Assembly (NCBI GenBank): GCA_018266775.1
Contig: JAFDZS010000021.1
Coordinates: 32,049-96,048, forward strand
Reading direction: 5' to 3'
Origin: Bacteroidota bacterium
GTDB taxonomy: Bacteria > Bacteroidota > Bacteroidia > Chitinophagales > Chitinophagaceae
DNA: 64,000 bases
Below the pieces are notes generated by a model, which was given only the letters and a program-made list of their open reading frames with translations, was not told the origin of the DNA and ran no database searches. The position numbers and the translations under genes are program-made. How positions within the stretch are numbered: the first letter of the stretch is position 1; the number at the start of each line of letters is the position of its first letter. This document shows positions 45,609 to 53,615 of this stretch, one piece after another.

Positions 45609-45737
45609 TTACTTTTTCTTAGCAGCTTTCTTTGCAGCTTTTTTAGGAGCGGCTTTCTTTGCAGCTTTTTTAGGAGCAGCTTTCTTTGCAGCTTTTTTAG
45701 GTGCAGCTTTTTTTGCAGCTTTTTTCTTTGTTGCCAT
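45609..45737 (-). CDS. 42-residue Lys/Ala/Pro-repeat histone H1-like protein
   Basis: A very short gene starting at the ATG at 45737 and ending at the TAA at 45609. After M-A-T it consists of Lys-Lys-Ala-Ala and Ala-Ala-Pro-Lys-Lys repeats, with three AAP steps spaced nine residues apart, and ends K-K-K. This is the composition of bacterial histone H1-like / HC1-type DNA-binding tails and of small alanine-lysine repeat proteins common in Bacteroidota. It should bind DNA without sequence specificity. The gene has its own terminator. The reading frame on the opposite strand is a shadow of the repeats. The length is at the low end for the family. Confidence 0.8.
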   Translation of the reverse strand: MATKKKAAKKAAPKKAAKKAAPKKAAKKAAPKKAAKKAAKKK

Positions 45738-45817
45738 TTTTTTAAATTTAATTGGTTAGTAAATAATACTTAAAAATAGAAATATTTTCTTAACTAACAA
45801 AAAAATTTAAATTTTTT

Positions 45818-46084
45818 TTAAGCTGTAGCGGCTACAGCATTAACAGAAACAATGCTTTTATCGCCTTTACTTTTCCTGAATTCAACAACACCATCAGCTA
45901 ATGCAAACAATGTATAATCTTTACCAACGCCTACATTTTTACCAGGATGATAAACAGTACCACGTTGACGAACGATGATATTACCAGCAGCTGCAGGTTG
46001 ACCACCATAAATTTTTACACCTAATCTTTTACTTTGTGAATCCCTGCCGTTTTTTACGGAACCTTCACCTTTTTTATGTGCCAT
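45818..46084 (-). CDS. rpmA: 50S ribosomal protein L27 (bL27)
   Basis: 88 residues starting MAHKKGEGSVKNGRDSQSKR with the invariant 'RLGVKIYGGQPAAAGNIIVR' and RQRGTVYHPGKNVGVGKD. The C-terminal VSVNAVAATA tail is variable. bL27 reaches into the peptidyl transferase centre with its N-terminus; no cleaved leader is present, as expected outside Firmicutes. It follows rplU by 113 bases in the same direction, the usual rplU-rpmA pair. The intervening gap carries the GTTAATTAGT-type repeat. Confidence 0.97.
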   Translation of the reverse strand: MAHKKGEGSVKNGRDSQSKRLGVKIYGGQPAAAGNIIVRQRGTVYHPGKNVGVGKDYTLFALADGVVEFRKSKGDKSIVSVNAVAATA

Positions 46085-46197
46085 GTTTTATAAGTTTATT
46101 CGTTGCTTAGTTTATTTGTTAACTGGTTAATTAGTGAATTTGTTTTCAGCATAATTTAATAACCGGTAAACAAATTAACCATTAAACCAATGAACAT
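46085..46197. repeat. AT-rich GTTAATTAGT-type intergenic repeat between rplU and rpmA
   Basis: Contains GTTTATTCGTT, GTTTATTTGTTAACTGGTT and AATTAGTGAATTTGTT. Similar strings occur at 21725-21755, 54725-54755 and 61989-62000, in other intergenic gaps. Confidence 0.5.
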
Positions 46198-46503
46198 TTA
46201 CGCAATTGCGGTTACTTTAATGTGAGTGTACTGTGTACGGTGACCATGTTTTTTACGGAAACCTTTTCTTCTTTTCATTTTAAAAGCGATTACTTTATCA
46301 CCTTTAATAAGGTCGCTGATAATTTCAGCTTTTACAACAGCTTTTACATTTGAACCTGCCGTTACTGTACCGTCATTATCGGTCAATAATACATCTGCAA
46401 ATTCAACCTGGTCTCCGGTTTTACCTGCAATATGAGGCACATATAAACTGTCGCCTGCTTTTACTTTAAATTGCTGACCTGCTATTTTTACTACTGCTAA
46501 CAT
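46198..46503 (-). CDS. rplU: 50S ribosomal protein L21 (bL21)
   Basis: 101 residues beginning MLAVVKIAGQQFKVKAGDSL, with the standard VIAFKMKRRKGFRKKHGHRT near the end and YTHIKVTAI. First gene of the L21-L27 pair. No obvious Shine-Dalgarno sequence, as usual in the phylum. The 57 bases between its start and the divergent plsC-side region hold the likely promoter. Confidence 0.97.
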   Translation of the reverse strand: MLAVVKIAGQQFKVKAGDSLYVPHIAGKTGDQVEFADVLLTDNDGTVTAGSNVKAVVKAEIISDLIKGDKVIAFKMKRRKGFRKKHGHRTQYTHIKVTAIA

Positions 46504-46651
46504 AATTGTCCCAAATTTAGGACGGCAAAGGTAGGGGTTTTCCCCGGAAATTGATACAGTTTGGGTAAAAATATATACACGTTTACCCCTTTTTTGGGGA
46601 CAACCGGGACATTATTTGCTGAAAATCAATTTTTGCCCGGCTCAAACCCCC

Positions 46652-46659
46652 TAAATTCG
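46652..46659 (+). promoter_or_regulatory. Putative -7 box for the plsC-like gene
   Basis: TAAATTCG resembles TAnnTTTG and lies 9 bases before the chosen start at 46669. A TTTTG at 46631-46635 is a possible -33 element with a short spacer. The placement supports the later start codon. Confidence 0.4.
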
Positions 46660-46668
46660 CTGCTGAGT

Positions 46669-47463
46669 ATGCTCTATATCAAGCGATTTCTGCAGTTTAT
46701 TTTCACCCTTTACGGGCTGGCAGTTTTCATCTCCTTCCTGCTGCTCATTTTCCCGCTGGTGGTGGCGGCTTCTTTCTTTGGCAAAATTAAAGGAGGGAAT
46801 TTTATTTACAGCCTCTGCCATACCTGGGCCGATGTTTTCTTATTTATGCTGGGCATCCGCACACAATATATATATAAAGGCACCCCGGCAGATCCTTCCA
46901 AACAATATGTATTTGTTTTCAACCATATTGCTTACATGGACATTCCTTTTATAATGAAAGCCATCCGCAACCGGCATTTCAGGGTGCTGGGCAAAGCCGA
47001 AATGACCAAAATTCCGTTGTTCGGTTTTCTTTACCGCAATACCGTGGTGCTGGTGAACCGCAACAATGCCCATGACAGGGCTAAAAGCGTAATGCAATTA
47101 AAAAGCATTATCAAAAAAGGAATTTCTATCATCATCAGCCCTGAAGGAACATTCAATATGACACACCGGCCACTCAAAAGTTTTTATGATGGCGCATTTA
47201 GGGTTGCTATTGAAACCCAAACACCCATTAAGCCCATTCTTTTCCTGGATGCTTACGACCGCAACCGCTATACCAGCATATTTTCTTTAACTCCTGGAAA
47301 ATCAAGAATTGTTTATTTAGATGAAGTGCCCGTTGATGGATTAACCACAAAAGATGTGGCTGCTCTAAAGAACCAGGTGTATCGTATAATGGAAGACGCC
47401 TTGATGGCTTTCAATGCCAGTTGGATAGAAAAACCGGCAAAAGAAAATATGTCAACTCAATGA
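46669..47463 (+). CDS. 1-acyl-sn-glycerol-3-phosphate acyltransferase (PlsC family)
   Basis: 264 residues from the ATG at 46669 (MLYIKRFLQF). The frame is open to 46561, but the first 36 codons are not PlsC-like. A membrane helix (about 8-38, GLAVFISFLLLIFPLVVAAS) precedes the acyltransferase domain. The HxxxxD motif reads NHIAYMD (the usual Ser is Ala), and block III is ISPEGTFNMTHRPLKSFYDG. The family adds the second acyl chain in phosphatidic acid synthesis at the inner membrane. Many genomes carry several paralogues, so this may not be the essential copy. It precedes priA by 38 bases. Confidence 0.88.
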   Translation: MLYIKRFLQFIFTLYGLAVFISFLLLIFPLVVAASFFGKIKGGNFIYSLCHTWADVFLFMLGIRTQYIYKGTPADPSKQYVFVFNHIAYMDIPFIMKAIRNRHFRVLGKAEMTKIPLFGFLYRNTVVLVNRNNAHDRAKSVMQLKSIIKKGISIIISPEGTFNMTHRPLKSFYDGAFRVAIETQTPIKPILFLDAYDRNRYTSIFSLTPGKSRIVYLDEVPVDGLTTKDVAALKNQVYRIMEDALMAFNASWIEKPAKENMSTQ

Positions 47464-47501
47464 TTCATGGTTCTTGCCATTGACTTCGTTAATTTTACGC
47501 T

Positions 47502-49973
47502 TTGACTACCAACGATAACATATTATTTGAACCTGCTGCACGTTTATGGGCAGATGTGATTTTACCCCTGGCATTACCACAAACTTATACGTATGCCATA
47601 CCCGAACACCTGGCACATAAAATTTATCCTGGCTGCAGGGCTGAGGCAGAATTGAAGAATAAGAAATATGCCGGAGTGGTAAAAGCAATAGTGGATAAAG
47701 ATCCCGGTTATCCCACCAAGCCCATTCATAATATACTTGATGACGAGCCGATAGTTTATCCCCAGCAATTACAGTTATGGCAATGGATGGCGCAATATTA
47801 TATGTGCAGCGAAGGAGAAGTGATGGCTGCTGCATTGCCGGCACATTTCAAACTCAGCAGTGAAACTGTATTATTATATAATGAAGAAGCCGGGGATGAT
47901 TTTGCACATTTGAACGATGAAGAATTTTTAGTGGCAGAAGCACTGCTGATCAAAAAAGAATTGCGCTTATCTGAAGTGCAGCAGATATTGGATGTTAATC
48001 ATGTGTACCCGGTAATTAAAAAATTAATAGAGAAAAATGTTTGCATTGTTTGGGAAAACCTGGCGGAAAAATATAAAGCCAAAAAAGAAAATTTTGTAGT
48101 ACTGCTTCCTGCATACCGCAATGACGATGCATTGAGCCAGTTGCTGAATGATTGGAAAGGGGCACCCAAACAAATGGAACTATTACTGGCTTATTTGTAT
48201 TTGGAAAAACAGCAGGGTGATGTTTTGCAAACCGAGTTATTAAAAAAATCGGGAGCTACCGCAGCACAATTGAAAGGGCTGGCAGATAAACAAATTGTAC
48301 GGATAGAAAAACGCAGTGTGGACCGTATTAAAGCAATACCCGGCTACATGGATGTGGATGTTGAGTTTAGTGAAGCGCAGCAACAGGCCAGTGATGCAGT
48401 AGCTGCAAGTTTTGAACAAAAGAATGTTTGCTTATTACATGGCGTAACGGGAAGCGGCAAAACACAGGTGTACATTAAATTGATGGAGCGGTATTTTAAA
48501 GAAGGAAAACAGGTTTTGTATCTGTTGCCTGAAATTGCATTGACCGCTCAAATCATCCGGCGTTTGCAAAAATATTTCGGTGGCAATATTGCCATTTATC
48601 ATTCCAAATTCAACGATAATGAACGTATTGAATTATGGAACAAGATCCGCACTGGTGAAGTGAAGATGGTTTTAGGTGCAAGAAGCGCATTGTTTCTTCC
48701 TTTTAAGAATCTCGGTTTGATCATTGTTGATGAAGAACATGATGCTTCTTTCAAACAACAGGAACCTGCTCCAAGGTATCATGCAAGGGATGCTGCAATT
48801 TATTATGCTTCTTTGTTCAATGCAAAAGTATTGCTGGGCAGCGCCACACCTTCAGTTGAAAGTTATTTCAACGCAAAACAAAATAAATATGCGCTGGTGG
48901 AATTGCAGGAAAGATACGGTGGATTATTATTGCCGGCCATCGACATTATCAATGTGCGGCAGGTGGCACAACAGGGTAAAGTAATGATCAGTCCGCAATT
49001 GCAGGAAGCAGTGCAAACAGCATTAGATGCAGATAAACAGGTGATCTTATTTCAAAACCGCCGCGGTTATAATCCATATCTCATTTGTGGTACCTGTGGT
49101 TTTATACCGCAATGCGAACATTGTGCTGTATCATTAACATTGCATAAATACAGCAATAAACTGCATTGCCATTATTGTGCCAGTCAATATCCAAAATTAG
49201 TCACCTGCCCGGCATGCGGCAGTAATAATTGGCTGGAGAAAAATTTTGGTACCGAAAAAATTGAAGAACATCTTGACGAAGTATTTCCGAAACATAAAAT
49301 TGCACGGATGGACGTAGATAGTGTACGCGGTAAGAAAGCCCACGATACTTTGATACAGCAGTTCGAGCAACATCGTTTTGATATTTTAGTGGGTACGCAA
49401 ATGGTGGTAAAAGGACTGGACTTTGATAAGGTTAGCCTTGTTGGTGTTTTGGATGCAGATGGGTTATTGAGTTTTGCCGACTTCAGGGTGAATGAACGGG
49501 CTTTTCAATTGATGGAGCAGGTAAGCGGCCGTGCAGGAAGGAAGAAGGAACAGGGAAAAGTATTGATACAGGCTACCAATGTTAAACATCCCGTATTGCA
49601 ATGGGTGCAGCAGCATGACTACAGCAGTTTGTATACTAACGAGATCATCAGCCGGAAAGAATTTTTTTATCCGCCCTTCAGCCGTATTGTGGTGCTTACC
49701 TTAAAACATAAAGATAAAACGATAGTTAATAATGCCGCCGATAAATTGACGGCATTACTAAAGCAGGATTTAAAAGATTATATTGTTGGCCCGGCCGCAC
49801 CGGTAATCAGCCGCATCCGTAATCAATATTTAATGGAGATTATGATCAAATTACCAAAGGAACGCGGAATGGATATGACGTATAAGCGTATCATCAGGAA
49901 CCATATTAACTTAATGACAGGAGAGAAGCCATACAAAAGTGTGCATGTAATTGCTGATGTTGACCCAATATAA
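47502..49973 (+). CDS. priA: Primosomal replication protein N' / PriA helicase
   Basis: 823 residues from a TTG at 47502. No ATG is available ahead of the conserved WADVILPLALPQTYTYAIP, so the TTG is the best start. Walker A is GVTGSGKTQVYIK near 313, DEEH (DEAH-box) near 409, and the two zinc-binding cysteine pairs lie in CGTCGFIPQCEHC and CHYCASQYPKLVTCPACG (about 527-575). The later helicase motif VVKGLDFDKVSLVGVLDAD and QVSGRAGR are present. PriA restarts collapsed replication forks. Downstream, murB follows by 10 bases, probably the same transcript. Confidence 0.95.
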   Translation: MTTNDNILFEPAARLWADVILPLALPQTYTYAIPEHLAHKIYPGCRAEAELKNKKYAGVVKAIVDKDPGYPTKPIHNILDDEPIVYPQQLQLWQWMAQYYMCSEGEVMAAALPAHFKLSSETVLLYNEEAGDDFAHLNDEEFLVAEALLIKKELRLSEVQQILDVNHVYPVIKKLIEKNVCIVWENLAEKYKAKKENFVVLLPAYRNDDALSQLLNDWKGAPKQMELLLAYLYLEKQQGDVLQTELLKKSGATAAQLKGLADKQIVRIEKRSVDRIKAIPGYMDVDVEFSEAQQQASDAVAASFEQKNVCLLHGVTGSGKTQVYIKLMERYFKEGKQVLYLLPEIALTAQIIRRLQKYFGGNIAIYHSKFNDNERIELWNKIRTGEVKMVLGARSALFLPFKNLGLIIVDEEHDASFKQQEPAPRYHARDAAIYYASLFNAKVLLGSATPSVESYFNAKQNKYALVELQERYGGLLLPAIDIINVRQVAQQGKVMISPQLQEAVQTALDADKQVILFQNRRGYNPYLICGTCGFIPQCEHCAVSLTLHKYSNKLHCHYCASQYPKLVTCPACGSNNWLEKNFGTEKIEEHLDEVFPKHKIARMDVDSVRGKKAHDTLIQQFEQHRFDILVGTQMVVKGLDFDKVSLVGVLDADGLLSFADFRVNERAFQLMEQVSGRAGRKKEQGKVLIQATNVKHPVLQWVQQHDYSSLYTNEIISRKEFFYPPFSRIVVLTLKHKDKTIVNNAADKLTALLKQDLKDYIVGPAAPVISRIRNQYLMEIMIKLPKERGMDMTYKRIIRNHINLMTGEKPYKSVHVIADVDPI

Positions 49974-49983
49974 ATAGCAACAA

Positions 49984-51033
49984 ATGATGCAGGTACTCAA
50001 TAATTTTTCATTACAACAGTATAATACATTTGGTATAGATGTAAGCAGCCGTTATTTCGCAACATTCAGCGATGAGCGTACATTGCAGGAAATTTTGGAG
50101 TACCGCAATCAATTGCCTGTTGATGCGAATGCTGCAACATTGATACTCGGCGGAGGCAGTAATATTTTGTTTACAAAAAATTATGATGGATTGGTTTTGA
50201 AGAATGAGATGAAAGGCATTGCAGTGGTAAAAGAAGATGAGGAATATGTTTATGTGAAAGCAGGAGCAGGAGAGAACTGGCACCAGTTTGTGTTGTATTG
50301 CATTGCACAAAATTGGGCGGGACTGGAAAATTTATCGCTGATACCCGGTTGTGTGGGCGCCAGCCCGATACAAAATATCGGCGCTTACGGAGTGGAAATC
50401 AAAGATGTATTTGATTCACTGGATGCATTTCATTTGCAGGATAAAAAAATGATTCACTTTACTGCTGATGATTGCGCATTTGGTTACAGGGAAAGTGTTT
50501 TCAAAAAACAATGTAAACATCAATTTGCTATCTGTAGTGTGCAGTACAGGTTAAGGAAACGACCATTATTCAATACATCTTACGGTGCAATAGAACAGGA
50601 ACTCGAAAAAATGGGTGTGCACGAATTGTCTGTCAAAGCGGTTTCTGATGCAGTGATCCGCATCCGCAGTTCTAAACTGCCCGATCCAAAAGTAATTGGT
50701 AATGCAGGCAGTTTCTTTAAAAATCCTGAAGTGCCATCGGTGATATACGATAAGCTGAAACAACAATATCCTTCTATTGCGGGTTACACTTTACCGAATG
50801 GTAATGTAAAACTGGCAGCAGGCTGGCTGATTGAACACAGCGGCCCGAAACCTGGTGTTAGCTGGAAAGGATATCGCATCGGTAACTCAGGTTGCCACGA
50901 AAAACAAGCATTAGTGCTCGTTAATCTTGGGGGTGCGGAGGGTAATGAAATTTATGATTTGAGTGAATCTATCATTGCAAGTGTGCATGAAAAATTTGGG
51001 GTGTTGCTGGAAAGAGAAGTGAATATATTGTGA
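49984..51033 (+). CDS. murB: UDP-N-acetylmuramate dehydrogenase (MurB, type I)
   Basis: A 349-residue FAD enzyme that reduces UDP-N-acetylglucosamine enolpyruvate to UDP-MurNAc. N-terminal FSLQQYNTFGID, FAD-binding ATLILGGGSNILFTKNYDG near 53-71, 'ENLSLIPGCVGASPIQNIGA' near 116-135, FGYRESVFK and the catalytic-region NAGSFFKNPEVP near 240-251. The Ser in GSFFKNP is the proton donor. The C-terminal extension places it in the E. coli-type class. Cytoplasmic. It lies 10 bases behind priA. Confidence 0.96.
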   Translation: MMQVLNNFSLQQYNTFGIDVSSRYFATFSDERTLQEILEYRNQLPVDANAATLILGGGSNILFTKNYDGLVLKNEMKGIAVVKEDEEYVYVKAGAGENWHQFVLYCIAQNWAGLENLSLIPGCVGASPIQNIGAYGVEIKDVFDSLDAFHLQDKKMIHFTADDCAFGYRESVFKKQCKHQFAICSVQYRLRKRPLFNTSYGAIEQELEKMGVHELSVKAVSDAVIRIRSSKLPDPKVIGNAGSFFKNPEVPSVIYDKLKQQYPSIAGYTLPNGNVKLAAGWLIEHSGPKPGVSWKGYRIGNSGCHEKQALVLVNLGGAEGNEIYDLSESIIASVHEKFGVLLEREVNIL

Positions 51034-51055
51034 GATAGCCAAAAGCACTTTATTA

Positions 51056-51460
51056 TTACAACACTTGCCGGATGTATAAACAATAATAAGTGGGATAATG
51101 ATGTTCCAATTCAAATTTGTTGTGATCAACATACCCATACAATTTCCTTTTCGTTACTGAAACATAATAAAGTTGCCCTGGAATAAGGAACCCTTGTCCG
51201 TATGCTTCAGGGCAGGGAAGCATGATAATAATATCGGAAGAAATGAATAATGATGATTTAATATCAGGGATTACTGTACATTTTAATCCTGCTGCTATTG
51301 CCATCATTCCGCAACCCGGTACTGAAGTTGCTTCAACTAATTTTACTTTAAACGTTAGTAAAGAATCATCACTGATTTTTGGTGTAGTAACTCCCGCTTG
51401 AGCATTCGTTACACCATATTGTAGTGACAATAACAAAAGAAGCAGGATACTTTTCTTCAT
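51056..51460 (-). CDS. Secreted protein of unknown function
   Basis: A 134-residue protein with a signal peptide (MKKSILLLLLLSLQYGVTNA, cleavage near 21). The mature part has cysteines at a VPGCGMM and a GLKCTVIPD segment plus PCPEAYGQGFL and YYCLYIRQ. These may form disulfides. No known family is recognised; it looks like a short beta-rich exported protein. It converges with murB, whose stop lies 23 bases away, and has no shared operon partner. Its length and composition are compatible with a real gene. Confidence 0.6.
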   Translation of the reverse strand: MKKSILLLLLLSLQYGVTNAQAGVTTPKISDDSLLTFKVKLVEATSVPGCGMMAIAAGLKCTVIPDIKSSLFISSDIIIMLPCPEAYGQGFLIPGQLYYVSVTKRKLYGYVDHNKFELEHHYPTYYCLYIRQVL

Positions 51461-51509
51461 CTTAAATATCTATAAGAATTATTAATAAAAAAACGCTTTT
51501 GGTGTATTC

Positions 51510-53021
51510 TTACTCAAAATCTTCCTCGGTAAAATGCTGATTGCCGAGGTTCAGCATACTGCCCATCAAATCTTTAAACTCAATTTTTCCTTCCAGCACT
51601 TTTTTGCTGATAAGCGAGTGCGCTGCCAAACCATGTAATACAAATTCCATCAGCAAGGCCATTTCCATTTCGTTTGCAGTGTGGTAATATTTTTTTACCA
51701 GCGCATATAGTCCATCTACTTTATACAGCAACTGTACCTTATCGGCATCTTTAGTTTCTAAAAAAGTATCGAGGCTGTTACCGGCATCAAACCAGCGGGT
51801 AATGGGTTTGTAGGGGTTTTCTTCCTGTGCAGCTTCTTTGCCTCTTTTCTTTTTCATAGCATCAGGATTGGGAAAGTAGGTGCCGAATTGTGTGCGTATG
51901 GCTTTCTCCAGTAAATTGAAAGCCACCTGGTAAGGACCTTCCTGCTCGCCTTCATACACCAATTCAATTTTACCGGTGATAGCAGGGATGATACCTACCA
52001 AATCACTCATCCAAACCTGTGTGTTTTTTTCATTGTTGATGATTGCTCTTCTTTCCGCTGCACTCACTGCATTTTCATAAGCACTGATGGTAAGCCTCGC
52101 ACTTACGCCACTCTTCTTATCTACCAGTTCGTTGTTACGGGCTTCAAAGGCTACCTGTTCAATTAAACGTTTTATTAAATCACTTACTTTAACCCTTTTG
52201 CTTTGCTCAGGTAATACAGCTGCTTCCTGTTCAGTGATGGCCAAGGATGTTTCGAGATTTTTGGGATAGTGCGTGAGTATCTGGCTTTGAATACGGTCTT
52301 TTAATGGCGTAACAATACTGCCACGATTGGTATAGTCTTCAGGATTGGCGGTAAATACAAACATAACGTCTAATGGTAAACGTAATTTAAAGCCACGGAT
52401 CTGGAGGTCACCCTCTTCTAAAATATTGAATAAAGAAACTTGTATTCTTGCCTGTAAATCGGGCAATTCATTGATCACAAAAATGCTGCGGTTGCTTCTT
52501 GGGATGATGCCATAATGCAATACTCTTTCATCTGCAAAACTCAGTTTTAAGTTGGCTGCTTTGATGGGGTCTATATCACCAATCAAATCCGCTACACTAA
52601 CATCCGGCGTGGCTAATTTTTCACCATAACGCTGGCTGCGGTGCAACCAGGCTATGGGTGTGGCATCGCCTTTTTCAGCAATGAGGTCAACCGCGTGCCT
52701 TGATATGGGCCGCAGGGGATCGTCATTGATTTCGCTGCCCTCAACATAAGGAATGTATTCATCCAATAGTTCAACCATTTGCCGGGCCATTCTTGTTTTG
52801 GCTTGTCCGCGTAAACCCAGGAATAATATATTGTGTTGCGATAATAATGCCCGTTCTGTATCGGGTATTACTGAATCTTCATAGCCTAAAATGCCGGGGA
52901 ATGGATTTTCTTTGGCCTGTATTTTTTTAATGAGGTTATCCCGTATTTCCTGTTTAATGCTTTTGGATACGTAACCGCTTTTCTTTAATTCACCGAGAGT
53001 TTTGATGTTAATACTACTCAT
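51510..53021 (-). CDS. AAA+ ATPase of the magnesium-chelatase/MoxR-like group (BchI-type)
   Basis: A 503-residue AAA+ protein. The nucleotide site is unusual: Walker A reads GLRGQAKT (69-76) instead of GxxGxGKT, and the Walker B region reads FVINELPDL with Asn where Asp is expected; the conserved Glu follows. The ring-insert signature LRLPLDVMFVFTANPEDYTN and TPLKDRIQSQI (sensor 1 / arginine region) are typical. A 503-residue single-protein form of this type is widespread in Bacteroidota and is paired with a VWA gene, as here (53616-54713), like ChlI/ChlD or MoxR/VWA chaperone pairs that load or remodel a protein target. The two are separated by a GxxExxY gene. Confidence 0.85.
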   Translation of the reverse strand: MSSINIKTLGELKKSGYVSKSIKQEIRDNLIKKIQAKENPFPGILGYEDSVIPDTERALLSQHNILFLGLRGQAKTRMARQMVELLDEYIPYVEGSEINDDPLRPISRHAVDLIAEKGDATPIAWLHRSQRYGEKLATPDVSVADLIGDIDPIKAANLKLSFADERVLHYGIIPRSNRSIFVINELPDLQARIQVSLFNILEEGDLQIRGFKLRLPLDVMFVFTANPEDYTNRGSIVTPLKDRIQSQILTHYPKNLETSLAITEQEAAVLPEQSKRVKVSDLIKRLIEQVAFEARNNELVDKKSGVSARLTISAYENAVSAAERRAIINNEKNTQVWMSDLVGIIPAITGKIELVYEGEQEGPYQVAFNLLEKAIRTQFGTYFPNPDAMKKKRGKEAAQEENPYKPITRWFDAGNSLDTFLETKDADKVQLLYKVDGLYALVKKYYHTANEMEMALLMEFVLHGLAAHSLISKKVLEGKIEFKDLMGSMLNLGNQHFTEEDFE

Positions 53022-53058
53022 AATTTTTCTTTTAAGTCATTTACCGCGATATAAATTC

Positions 53059-53539
53059 TTGCCGGTAAGTCTGTAAGTCGTTTTTTTTAAAGTTTATGTA
53101 CAAAATGTTTTTTTAAACACAAAATCTTCTGATACCAGTTTTTATTACAGGGACATTGAAGTTTATTAGAAAGCCTGTATGCAACCCTGTTAATTTCAGA
53201 TGGCTGATTATCTGTGCCTGCCATAGTGGATTTATTGTTTCAACAGCTTTAAATTCACAAATGATTAATTTATCAACCAATACATCTAATTGAAGGCCTT
53301 CATCAAATACTATTCCATCATATCTTATTGGTAATTTTATTTGACGATTAAAAGGGATTTCTTTTTTACTAAGCTCATGGCAGAAACATACTTCATAAAT
53401 CTTTTCTAATAACCCTGGTCCTAAAGCTTTGTGTACTTTATAAGCACAATCAACAATTTCTTTGCAAAGGAATGCTTCCTGTTCAGTCAAGTAATACATA
53501 TAGTTAATATTTATTTTCGCCTTAACGCCTTACCGGCAA
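53059..53539. repeat. Imperfect 22-bp inverted repeats bounding the GxxExxY gene
   Basis: The left copy 53059-53080 begins TTGCCGGTAAG, and the right copy 53518-53539 has the reverse complement CTTACCGGCAA at its outer end. The 22-base arms match at 18 positions, 11 of them contiguous. They flank a single gene and lie inside the otherwise paired AAA/VWA genes. No target duplication was convincingly found. This may be a small insertion, or a chance structure around regulatory dyads. Confidence 0.5.
53113..53499 (-). CDS. GxxExxY family protein (PD-(D/E)XK-like)
   Basis: 128 residues with the defining motif G29-L-L-E32-K-I-Y35 inside HKALGPGLLEKIYEVCF. Later motifs are 'LPIRYDGIVFDEGLQLDVLV' with the acidic D of the nuclease-like core, and LIICEFKAVE (E-x-K), followed by HLKLTGLHTGFLINFN. 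These fit the GxxExxY family of small proteins related to PD-(D/E)XK nucleases; they are common and often multicopy in Bacteroidota and Planctomycetota and have no established function. It sits between the AAA and VWA genes, bounded by inverted repeats, and is about 90 bases from each. Confidence 0.85.
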   Translation of the reverse strand: MYYLTEQEAFLCKEIVDCAYKVHKALGPGLLEKIYEVCFCHELSKKEIPFNRQIKLPIRYDGIVFDEGLQLDVLVDKLIICEFKAVETINPLWQAQIISHLKLTGLHTGFLINFNVPVIKTGIRRFCV

Positions 53540-53615
53540 ATAGTTCTTTACAGATAAGGTTTAATGGTTCTACTTGTAAATAGTTAACTTTATTTTTGGG
53601 TATTACCGCCTCTTG

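Noticed and set aside
45528..45773. Plus-strand ORF with FLCSFFRSS repeats
   Set aside because: Antisense of the Lys/Ala repeat gene; the repeat pattern alone explains it.
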